Assembly (NCBI GenBank): GCA_964517265.1
Contig: CAZFBS010000060.1
Location: 1-13,582, forward strand
Length of the DNA stretch: 13,582 nucleotides
Source of the DNA: REEP01 sp964517265
GTDB taxonomy: Bacteria > Pseudomonadota > Alphaproteobacteria > Rhodospirillales > Defluviicoccaceae
Direction: 5' to 3'
Both the position numbers and the translations under genes were made by a program. This document shows positions 1 through 5,649 of the stretch, piece after piece. The notes under the pieces were generated by a model. That model did no database searches. It was given only the letters and a program-made list of their open reading frames with translations, and had not been told where the DNA came from. The stretch's first letter is position 1. The number at the start of each line of letters is the position of its first letter.

Positions 1-1
1 A

Positions 2-78
2 TGGCGCGCCCGGCAGGATTCGAACCTGCGACCCCCAGATTAGGAATCTGGTGCTCTATCCTGCTGAGCTACGAGCGC
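2..78 (-). tRNA. tRNA-Arg (anticodon CCU)
   Basis: Read on the minus strand, the sequence folds as a complete cloverleaf. It has a 7-bp acceptor stem with one T-G pair, a D arm, an anticodon stem around a seven-base loop TTCCTAA (anticodon CCT), a T arm with TTCGAAT in the loop, discriminator G and an encoded CCA at the 3' end. It reads AGG, a rare codon in GC-rich genomes. Its 5' half (38-78) lies within a 42-bp repeat found again at 2658-2699, so this gene is the attachment site of the adjoining island. Its upstream DNA (79 onward) is island DNA. Confidence 0.97.
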
Positions 79-79
79 A
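38..79. repeat. Left attachment repeat inside intact tRNA-Arg
   Basis: This 42-bp segment is identical to 2658-2699 in the same orientation. It spans the tRNA from the 3' side of the anticodon loop/stem to the 5' end, plus one base. Identity stops at position 37 (a versus c) and position 80 (t versus a). It is the left att core of the island, and here the tRNA is complete. Confidence 0.93.
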
Positions 80-339
80 TCTTTTTTTATCAGAGACTTA
101 GGTGACCTTCATATATTGTTTCGCACCTATTTTGCACTTGAAGTGAGTTGGGCAGTTTCTGCAAAACTCTCAGGCACTGGCCAGGCACGGGGCCTTGCAT
201 GTGCCCGAACACGGTGGCAATTAGAGCGGACCAGATCGCATTTGGCAACGTCTTCATTCAACCTCCGAAAGTGCGTACATCAAGTGAAAAATGGTATCGT
301 TCCACTCGAAGTCTGGGCAACGATTATGTGAGGAGCGCG
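80..339. promoter_or_regulatory. Island left-end intergenic region, new upstream region of tRNA-Arg
   Basis: No convincing gene lies here. An open frame from 148 joins the next gene in frame, but its first 64 codons do not look coding. Because tRNA-Arg is transcribed leftward from 78, its promoter must lie here in island-derived DNA. The stretch 81-140 is AT-rich, with a TATAT-type element near 111-117 and a T-run at 82-88, but I cannot assign a convincing -35 box. At the right end, AGGAG (331-335) serves as ribosome-binding site for the ATG at 340, with a short 4-base spacing. Confidence 0.4.
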
Positions 340-1479
340 ATGGACCAAACCACAATCAGTATCCTGCTAGCACTACAAGGTGGCGCGATCGCTATAGGCG
401 AAGGCGCACTCAATGAATTCGGCCGAGAGATCTACAACTCTTACAAGAGGAAACTTCAACCAATCGTACCAACTATCGATATCAATGCGGTAGAAAGAAA
501 CCCTAACTCACAACAGATCGCGGATGTCTTTTTAAATCATTTGTCCAGTGCTCATCAAAACAAAAAAGAAGAATTGGCTGACTTGGCCCGTTCCTTGTTG
601 GCTGTTGTAGAACAAAAGAAGTTAGCGCAGCGGGACTCAAAAGTTGATCTGATTGTTGATCGTGTGCACGAGTTGTTTGATCGACACTTGATTGACCCTC
701 TGACAAGGGCAGAAATCCTTGAAGTCTCGCTTTCAAGCCTGAAAGGGCATGGTTTGGCTGATCATCTAGACAATCCAAAGTTGGACGAGCTTGCAGCTAC
801 ATTTGCTGTCAGCCGGGAGTGGCTTCTAGGTAGCGTTGATAACAGCAGTGAGTGCGTATGTCCCTGGGACAGATCACCGTCAACAGCCATACATCGACTA
901 ATTAAATTGACAGTCGATAAAAGAACTCCCCGGCTTTACTTTGTAAAGTCTAAATACATGAATGACGAAGAAGTGGTAATTCAAGATAATACGAAGCACC
1001 GCATTGCGGTGGTGGTTGAATTCCTTGATAAGACTCCGTCAGGACGATCGTTTAAATGTTACGAGCGGTGGGAATCACTCCCGTGGGACTATCAACGAAC
1101 TCGGCTCGACCTGCTCACACTTGCCATGTTTTGCGACCGCTTGTCGGGCTGGGACGACGATGATTTGAGCATTGATGCGAAAGAGGTAGAAAGAAAATTA
1201 CAGTCGCTTCTCGGGTGCGTCCATTGGGCAAGTTGTGCAGTCGATCCCATCGTATTGACAGAATACGAAAAGGGTGCGTTGCTGCCATGTAATTTAGTCT
1301 CCCATCGTGTCTGGGATTCGTGGGACATTGTTCGATACATCAGGTTCGCAGTGGTATCAAGAACCGGAGGGATTATCGCAAAGGAGTATAAATATGTCAA
1401 AGAACAGTATGAACAGGTTTTGGTGGGTTTTACTAGGTGGTCTGAAGTTCAAAAACTTATAGCAAACGCTCAAAATTGA
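340..1479 (+). CDS. Island cargo protein of unknown function, 379 aa
   Basis: I do not recognise this family. I chose the ATG at 340 because AGGAG precedes it; an upstream start at 148 would add 64 residues of non-coding appearance. Visible features are a glycine-rich hydrophobic amphipathic N-terminus (residues 6-25), a charged helical segment (about 50-140), and a stretch at 148-164 (LDELAATFAVSREWLLG) resembling the last helices of an XRE/Cro-type helix-turn-helix domain without a clear first half. A mixed alpha/beta C-terminal region rich in Trp and Cys follows (about 195-379). There is no obvious enzyme motif, signal peptide or multi-span membrane region. The composition is AT-richer than the backbone, as expected of acquired DNA. 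A defence or regulatory role is only a guess from location. Confidence 0.8.
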   Translation: MDQTTISILLALQGGAIAIGEGALNEFGREIYNSYKRKLQPIVPTIDINAVERNPNSQQIADVFLNHLSSAHQNKKEELADLARSLLAVVEQKKLAQRDSKVDLIVDRVHELFDRHLIDPLTRAEILEVSLSSLKGHGLADHLDNPKLDELAATFAVSREWLLGSVDNSSECVCPWDRSPSTAIHRLIKLTVDKRTPRLYFVKSKYMNDEEVVIQDNTKHRIAVVVEFLDKTPSGRSFKCYERWESLPWDYQRTRLDLLTLAMFCDRLSGWDDDDLSIDAKEVERKLQSLLGCVHWASCAVDPIVLTEYEKGALLPCNLVSHRVWDSWDIVRYIRFAVVSRTGGIIAKEYKYVKEQYEQVLVGFTRWSEVQKLIANAQN

Positions 1480-1563
1480 TGTTGGTGAACTATCACGGAT
1501 TGATGTTCAGGCACCGGCGCGCGTCGGGCGGAGCAGTTGCAAAGCGTGTTCCGACCTAGGCGC

Positions 1564-2217
1564 TCATTCCGCTCCAATCGGCCACTCACGCATTATGTCG
1601 ACCACCTTCATCGCGAGTTCTTTGTTTTCGGCAAGTTCGGCCACACCTATGACCGACATGGCTGCAAAGAGTTCTGCGAAGCGCAAAGCCTGCTCGACTT
1701 CTTCCGGTTCGTAGTTCGGTTCTATGGCGTCGGAGGTGTTCCATCTTTGAACGTGCAGACCGCCAGTGTGCGTATACGCGCACAAGATTTCCCAGCCGTG
1801 CTCGCCTATTATACGAGAAAGCAGCTTCTCATTGAACTCAGGATCGCCTTCAATTTTTTTAATAAGATCCCGGAATCCTGGTACTTTGTACTTTTCCTTT
1901 TTAATGTCTTCGCTCAGGAAAGCTTCAACTTGGCTATTGTCCGCACAGCGTGCCAGCCACTGGCCGCGGAGATATGCCTCAAGCTCCACGCGTAAAAGCG
2001 CAAAACACGAAGCGTAAATACCGCAATGCATTAAGCACACGATCGCACGGTGGTGCTCCTGCGCGATGCGAAAGCATGCTCCTGATGCTCTGATTTTTGC
2101 TCTGGCTTCGTCGGTAGCAGGTCGCGATTGCTCAGGAAGGGCAAGATAAAGCCGTTCAACAAGCTCGTCAGCACTGCGGAGACGTTGGGGGGACAGCATG
2201 GTACGGTTCATACTCAT
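1564..2217 (-). CDS. DUF6988-like all-helical protein, 217 aa
   Basis: The protein is almost entirely helical. It matches from memory the pattern of the DUF6988/DUF5677-like group: an H...AI..L...G...S..AL.R...E...RG.W core (about residues 58-90), a central KKIEG segment, then a W..L..YTHTGG motif (about 143-152) and a PNY..EE segment. These families have been grouped with HEPN-like folds. Two spacings compatible with a HEPN R-x4-6-H motif occur near residues 50-65 (RIAQEH and R-x6-H), but neither has the usual polar residue after Arg, so nuclease activity is unproven. The ATG at 2217 is preferred because GGAG lies 8 bases upstream; ATGs at 2211 and 2199 and a TTG at 2235 are alternatives. 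It is convergent with the 379-aa gene, 84 bp apart, and lies directly downstream of the tRNA-like gene. Confidence 0.85.
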   Translation of the reverse strand: MSMNRTMLSPQRLRSADELVERLYLALPEQSRPATDEARAKIRASGACFRIAQEHHRAIVCLMHCGIYASCFALLRVELEAYLRGQWLARCADNSQVEAFLSEDIKKEKYKVPGFRDLIKKIEGDPEFNEKLLSRIIGEHGWEILCAYTHTGGLHVQRWNTSDAIEPNYEPEEVEQALRFAELFAAMSVIGVAELAENKELAMKVVDIMREWPIGAE

Positions 2218-2254
2218 CAACTGGGCTCCAGGCAATTTAAACGCTTATCGCATG

Positions 2255-2327
2255 CACACGGGACAGGAATCGAACCTGCCACACAGACGTTTGGAGCGTC
2301 CGTCGCCACCTTGGAACATTCCCGCGT
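2255..2327 (-). tRNA. Divergent tRNA-Trp (CCA)-like gene, possibly pseudo
   Basis: On the minus strand 73 bases can be folded as a tRNA. The acceptor ACGCGGG pairs with CCCGTGT (one G-T), the anticodon stem GGACG/CGTCT encloses loop CTCCAAA (anticodon CCA, T33 present), and a 5-base variable loop is followed by T stem GCAGG/CCTGT enclosing TTCGATT. Discriminator G73 and pair A1-T72 agree with bacterial TrpRS identity elements. The D arm is poor: GG is present in the loop, but position 8 is A, position 14 is C, and only a shifted three-pair stem GTT/GAC forms. No CCA is encoded. It differs strongly from a usual housekeeping tRNA-Trp, so it is an element-borne divergent tRNA or a decaying one. 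It ends 37 bases before the DUF6988-like start. Confidence 0.6.
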
Positions 2328-2426
2328 AAAGATGCCGGATTACCCTCCGGCAAGGGAAAGAACTAAGCGGCCATCCTGACTATCGCATACGCCTTCACCT
2401 GCAATGGAAGCAGGTCACTTGCGATC
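2328..2426. other. Island spacer with a coding-like tail and a hairpin
   Basis: No complete gene is visible. On the minus strand a frame that is open from above 2470 runs to a TAG at 2363-2365, and its last thirty or so codons (ending LQVKAYAIVRMAA) have protein-like composition. This may be the tail of a gene whose body was deleted when the adjoining integrase was truncated. A 5-bp GC hairpin (2334-2338 with 2347-2351, 8-base loop) follows, with only a weak T-tract on the minus strand. It could be a poor terminator or part of the tRNA-like gene's leader. Confidence 0.3.
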
Positions 2427-2537
2427 CTATCCCACTCCTCGCGAGTGAGTGTGGAGCGGCCGGACGCCGAACCCCTTAAGGCTGTCGTCCCAATATGTGC
2501 CCTCGGAAGCGGATCGGATGAATGTGTCAGTCAGCAC
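2427..2537 (-). pseudogene. Tyrosine-recombinase integrase, N-terminal remnant
   Basis: From a GTG at 2537 (GGAGG lies 10 bases upstream) the minus strand reads VLTDTFIRSASEGTYWDDSL then KGFGVR. This is the typical start of the arm-type DNA-binding domain (DUF4102-like) of P4-family tyrosine integrases, in which a D..L.GFG.R motif precedes the first beta-hairpin. After that motif the frame turns into unrelated sequence and stops at a TAG at 2427-2429, so only about the first 28 of roughly 400 residues survive. No catalytic R..H-R..Y domain exists anywhere in the window. The start codon faces inward about 120 bp from the right repeat, the usual place for an island integrase. The identification rests on the short motif but is strengthened by position. 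Confidence 0.72.
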
Positions 2538-2657
2538 CGTTTTTGCACCTCCGAGCGTGTTTCTCAATGTGCCAGTATCTACCCTATGATACCGTGAACA
2601 CATTGTATTTGCTAGGTTTTGGTGCAGTATGTGGCGTGGTGAGAAGCTAAGATTTCC

Positions 2658-2699
2658 GATTAGGAATCTGGTGCTCTATCCTGCTGAGCTACGAGCGCA
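2658..2699. repeat. Right attachment repeat, truncated tRNA-Arg copy
   Basis: This is an exact 42-bp copy of 38-79 in the same orientation. It holds only the anticodon-loop-to-5'-end half of the tRNA; the 3' half is missing, so it cannot make a functional tRNA. It marks the right junction with the chromosome. Because a promoter-like element follows at 2713-2741, this is probably the original 5' half of the tRNA left behind by integration. Confidence 0.93.
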
Positions 2700-2712
2700 A
2701 CCCTCGCCGGAC

Positions 2713-2741
2713 GTTATAGCACCGCAACCGGCCGGCGCGAA
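2713..2741 (-). promoter_or_regulatory. Orphaned original tRNA-Arg promoter (predicted)
   Basis: On the minus strand a -10 hexamer TATAAC (2718-2713) lies 17 bases downstream of TTCGCG (2741-2736). Initiation about 7 bases past the -10 would fall near 2706, just before the 5' end of the truncated tRNA copy at 2698. The -10 is good and the -35 weak. The position supports the view that the tRNA once extended from here and that this promoter now drives only a half tRNA. Confidence 0.45.
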
Positions 2742-2744
2742 CCC

Positions 2745-3710
2745 TCAGAGCAAGCGGTTCTTCATGGTCTCCGTTGCCCGCACCAGCACCCCCCGGATTC
2801 CGGGCTCCAGCGCCGAATGACCGGCATCCGGAACGATGACATACTCGGCCTCCGGCCACGCGCGGGCAAGGGCGTCGGCAGTGGCGATCGGGCAGACCAT
2901 GTCGTAGCGGCCCTGGACGATGATGGCAGGATGTTTCCGCAGCGGCACGATGGCGCCGAGAAGCCCCCGCTCAGGCAGGAATACGTCATTGACGAAGTAA
3001 TGCGCTTCGATCCGTGCCAGAGCCAGCGCCTGCCGGCCCGCGGCAGCCGCGCTGTTGTCCGGCCGCGGAATTAGGTTCGAGCAGGCGCTCTCGTAACGGC
3101 TCCACGCCGCCGCTGCCGGACCATGGACCCGTGGATCCGCATTCATCAGCCGCCGGTAATAGTTGTTCAGAAGATCGTCCCGCTCCGCGCGCGGCAGGAA
3201 CTCGCAGAAGGCGCGGCGAGCTTCGGGAAAAACCATCCCCATCCCGTTCAGGAACCACTCCACCTCGCCGCGGGTGCCGAGAAAAATGCCACGCAGAATA
3301 AAGCCGGCACAGCGCCCGGGCCAACGGATGCCATAGGCCAGCGCCAGGGTTGAGCCCCACGACCCTCCGAACAGCAGCCATCTTTCAATCCCAAGGTGGG
3401 TCCGCAGCCTTTCCATATCAGCGATCAGATGATCGGTGGTGTTGTCATGGACGGCGGCAAACGGCCGGGAACGGCCGCACCCCCTTTGGTCGAAGATGAC
3501 GATGCGGTAGTGACGCGGATCGAAGAAACGGCGATGGGCGGCGGCGGCCCCGGCTCCCGGGCCGCCGTGCAGGAATACAATGGGCTCGCCCACGGGGTTA
3601 CCGCACTGCTCCCAGTACATCTCATGTCCCCCACCGAGGGCGAGCATTCCCGAGGCGTATGGCTCGATCTCCGGGTAAAGCTCGTGACGAAAATCACTCT
3701 GTACGTCCAT
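2745..3710 (-). CDS. pip: Proline iminopeptidase (alpha/beta hydrolase, peptidase S33), 321 aa
   Basis: It removes N-terminal proline from peptides in the cytoplasm. The start at 3710 gives MDVQSDFRHELYPEIEPYAS, the standard beginning of the family (LYPEIEPY), and the usual length of about 320 aa; a longer frame to 3806 adds 32 residues unlike the family. HGGPG (48-52) forms the oxyanion-hole region, GGSWGS (115-120) holds nucleophile Ser117, Asp270 lies in GRYD and His298 in DAGHS, completing the triad. DQRGCGRS (74-81) is also characteristic. The stop lies 46 bp from the truncated tRNA copy, so before the insertion pip and tRNA-Arg were close neighbours on the same strand. No strong ribosome-binding site is visible (GGGTGGG is weak). 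Confidence 0.95.
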   Translation of the reverse strand: MDVQSDFRHELYPEIEPYASGMLALGGGHEMYWEQCGNPVGEPIVFLHGGPGAGAAAAHRRFFDPRHYRIVIFDQRGCGRSRPFAAVHDNTTDHLIADMERLRTHLGIERWLLFGGSWGSTLALAYGIRWPGRCAGFILRGIFLGTRGEVEWFLNGMGMVFPEARRAFCEFLPRAERDDLLNNYYRRLMNADPRVHGPAAAAWSRYESACSNLIPRPDNSAAAAGRQALALARIEAHYFVNDVFLPERGLLGAIVPLRKHPAIIVQGRYDMVCPIATADALARAWPEAEYVIVPDAGHSALEPGIRGVLVRATETMKNRLL

Positions 3711-3934
3711 ATGGCAGCCCACCCGAGTAGATTGATCGAGAACTCCAAATGCCGGCGCCGTGGTGCCAGCCTTCAAGCAGATGACGTCGTTTCCATTATG
3801 GGACAAGCCCGAATTGGAGGAAATGCGAAGAGAACAGCAAGTCGTGTGAAAATGGTGGAGAAGTCGCCTCGAAAGGGTCCAATGATTCGGGTGTCCGGCG
3901 CATCGGCACCCACCGTTTGTTGCAAAGCAGCCGC

Positions 3935-3971
3935 TGGACAGTCGCTCTTAATCTCGTTAAAATTGCATTAT
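3935..3971 (+). promoter_or_regulatory. Sigma-70-type promoter for the thermonuclease-like gene
   Basis: TGGACA (3935-3940) is separated by 17 bases from TAAAAT (3958-3963), a close match to the housekeeping consensus in spacing and sequence. Transcription would begin about 3969-3972, at or almost at the ATG (3972), and no Shine-Dalgarno sequence precedes that codon. This suggests a leaderless or nearly leaderless mRNA. The rest of the 261-bp gap between pip and this gene (3711-3934) shows no clear feature. Confidence 0.5.
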
Positions 3972-4805
3972 ATGAAGTACGCACTCTTTTTCATTGTTGT
4001 TCTGTGCAGTCACGCCGTGCTTCCGGCACGCCCTGCCGCACAGAGCGATGCAAGGGCGGTTGTCGCGGAGGTGATCAACGGCGCCACCCTCGGGCTGAAG
4101 AGCCCGGTGATGGGCAGCCGGCGGCTCCGCCTCGCCGGCATCGAGGCGCCGCATGTGGCGGAGAACGGTGAAGCCTGGCCCCTCGGCGAGGAGGCCCGTC
4201 GGGCACTGGCGGCGTTAGCGCTCGATCATCCGGTCCTGCTCCGCTTCGAAGGGCTTGCGCTCGACCGCTATCGTCGTCTCGTCGCGCACGTCTTCCGCCT
4301 GAGAGAACCCGGGCAGGATCGATCCCCGCAACCCAAGATCTGGTTGCAAGGGGCCTTGCTGGCCCGAGGAATGGCCCGGGTGCGCAGCGTTGCCGACAAC
4401 CGTGCGCATATTGCCGAGATGCTGAAGGTTGAAGGCGATGCACGAGCGGACAGGCGCGGCATCTGGGCGCACCGGTTCTACCGGGTCCGTTCGGCAGCCG
4501 AAGCGGGCGCCGACATCGGCAGTTTCCAGATTGTCGAAGGCATCGTCGTCGATCGCGCCCGGGTCCGCCGGCGCATCTACCTCAACTTCGGGGCCGACTG
4601 GCGCACCGATTTCACGGTCTCGATCGACACGCGCCTCCTGCCGGTATTCGCAGAGAGCGGACTGGACCCGATGGATCTGAAGGGGCGCTGGATTCGCGTT
4701 CGCGGCTGGATCGAGGCCCGTAACGGTCCGCTGATCGAAGCCACCCATCCCGAGCAGATCGAGGTTCTTCCCGAAGCGATATCGGCGGGAGGCTCCCGCT
4801 CCTGA
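3972..4805 (+). CDS. Exported thermonuclease (SNase)-like protein with altered active site, 277 aa
   Basis: Residues 1-24 form a signal peptide (MKYALFFIVVL, hydrophobic core, cleavage near PAAQ), so the protein is exported. Residues 28-165 follow the staphylococcal nuclease fold: RLRLAGIEAP, an EEARRAL helix, LDRYRRLVAHVF and WLQGALLARGMARV. Aligned by eye, Arg53 and Arg102 match catalytic R35 and R87 of the S. aureus enzyme, but D40 is Glu58 and the general-base E43 is His61. Calcium-dependent cleavage is therefore doubtful. Residues 185-268 form a second beta-rich, OB-like region (LKGRWIRVRGWIEARNGPLI). The ATG at 3972 is supported by the signal peptide and promoter. The stop is 16 bp from the convergent permease gene. 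Confidence 0.88.
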   Translation: MKYALFFIVVLCSHAVLPARPAAQSDARAVVAEVINGATLGLKSPVMGSRRLRLAGIEAPHVAENGEAWPLGEEARRALAALALDHPVLLRFEGLALDRYRRLVAHVFRLREPGQDRSPQPKIWLQGALLARGMARVRSVADNRAHIAEMLKVEGDARADRRGIWAHRFYRVRSAAEAGADIGSFQIVEGIVVDRARVRRRIYLNFGADWRTDFTVSIDTRLLPVFAESGLDPMDLKGRWIRVRGWIEARNGPLIEATHPEQIEVLPEAISAGGSRS

Positions 4806-4821
4806 CCTTGAGCCCGGACGG

Positions 4822-5649
4822 CTACTCGCCCTGCTGCAAGAGCAGGCCGCGATGGCGGGCGACGTGGACCATCCGCAAAAAGAACAGGACCGCGGCGGCA
4901 AAGTACAGGATGTTGAGGCCAACCGCGCCGGCCAGCAGGTCGAGCCGGAAGTCGCCGTCAAAGAGCACCGCCCGCATCCCTTCGAACACATATGCCGACG
5001 GCAATGCCCAGGCGACGAGCTGCAGCCAAACCGGCAGCGTTTCGATCGGATAGTAGATCCCGCTGAGGGGTGCGATGGCGAAAATCGAAACCCACGCCAG
5101 ATTCTCCGCCCCGAGGCCAAGACGAAGCACCCCGGCCGAAACGATCAGGCCGACGCTCCAGCCGAGCACCAGCAGGTTGGCAAAGAAGGCGATCAGCGGC
5201 AGCCCGAGCGCGAACACCGAGACGCCGAACAGCGGCAAGGCGAGCAGAGCGGCCGGTGTGACGCCGATCAGCGTGCGGATCAAACTCATCAGGCTGACCG
5301 CCGCCACCAGTTCGTAGGGTCGGAGCGGGCTAACGAAAAGCTGGGCCAGATTGCGCGCCCACATCTCCTCAAGAAAAGACAGCGACAGGCCAAGATTGGC
5401 GCGAAACAGCACGTCCCACAGCAGAACCGCGCTGATCAGCACGGCGGCGGCCTCGGCAACCCAGCTGCTGTGTTCGCGAAAGAAAACGGTAATGAACCCC
5501 CACAGAATCATCTGCACCGTCGGCCAGTAGGCGAGATCGAGGATGCGGGGCCAGGATCGTCGCAGCACGTAGAGATGGCGCAGGAGGATGGCACTCACCC
5601 GGTGCCAGGAGAAGCCGGCCTCGGCGGCATCGGCGAGACGCCGCCTCAT
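4822..5649 (-). CDS. ABC-2 type transporter permease, 275 aa
   Basis: This is an inner-membrane permease with about six hydrophobic segments (roughly residues 39-57, 64-82, 113-141, 144-172, 184-200, 236-258). The pattern is that of ABC-2 exporters: a coupling-helix region LEEMWARNLAQLFVSPL (93-109), a late PLSGIYYPIETLP motif (194-206) and WALPSAYVFEGMRAVL near the end. Its ATG overlaps the stop of the upstream ATPase gene as ATGA, so the two are translationally coupled and form one transporter. The substrate cannot be told from sequence; relatives export polysaccharides, drugs or sodium. It is the last gene of the minus-strand cluster and converges with the thermonuclease-like gene. Confidence 0.92.
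   Translation of the reverse strand: MRRRLADAAEAGFSWHRVSAILLRHLYVLRRSWPRILDLAYWPTVQMILWGFITVFFREHSSWVAEAAAVLISAVLLWDVLFRANLGLSLSFLEEMWARNLAQLFVSPLRPYELVAAVSLMSLIRTLIGVTPAALLALPLFGVSVFALGLPLIAFFANLLVLGWSVGLIVSAGVLRLGLGAENLAWVSIFAIAPLSGIYYPIETLPVWLQLVAWALPSAYVFEGMRAVLFDGDFRLDLLAGAVGLNILYFAAAVLFFLRMVHVARHRGLLLQQGE

Larger units (their letters stand above)
38..2699. mobile_element. Mini genomic island in tRNA-Arg(CCU), bounded by 42-bp direct repeats
   Basis: The segment between two exact 42-bp copies of the tRNA-Arg anticodon-to-5' half is visibly AT-richer than the flanking genes. It holds two unusual cargo genes, a tRNA-Trp-like sequence and the broken start of a tyrosine-recombinase integrase beside the right repeat. 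Those are the hallmarks of a tRNA-targeting integrative element. The unit from one repeat start to the next is about 2620 bp and contains no complete recombinase, so it is either a decayed island or one moved in trans. The duplicated part is the 5' half of the tRNA, whereas most tRNA-integrating elements duplicate the 3' end. The boundaries are read directly from the sequence; mobility is inferred. Confidence 0.85.

Noticed and set aside
148..339. N-terminal extension of the 379-aa cargo gene
   Set aside because: It is open in frame but without a ribosome-binding site and with non-protein-like composition; AGGAG before 340 decides the start.
1537..1995. Plus-strand open frame of 152 codons in the island
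   Set aside because: It is antisense to the DUF6988-like gene, which shows a family-like helical pattern and a Shine-Dalgarno sequence. The plus frame has no support.
3711..3806. N-terminal extension of proline iminopeptidase
   Set aside because: The family normally starts a few residues before LYPEIEPY, so the ATG at 3710 gives the standard length.
4215..5120. Minus-strand open frame of about 300 codons
   Set aside because: It overlaps the thermonuclease-like gene antisense and the permease in another frame; Ser/Arg/Cys-rich shadow composition.
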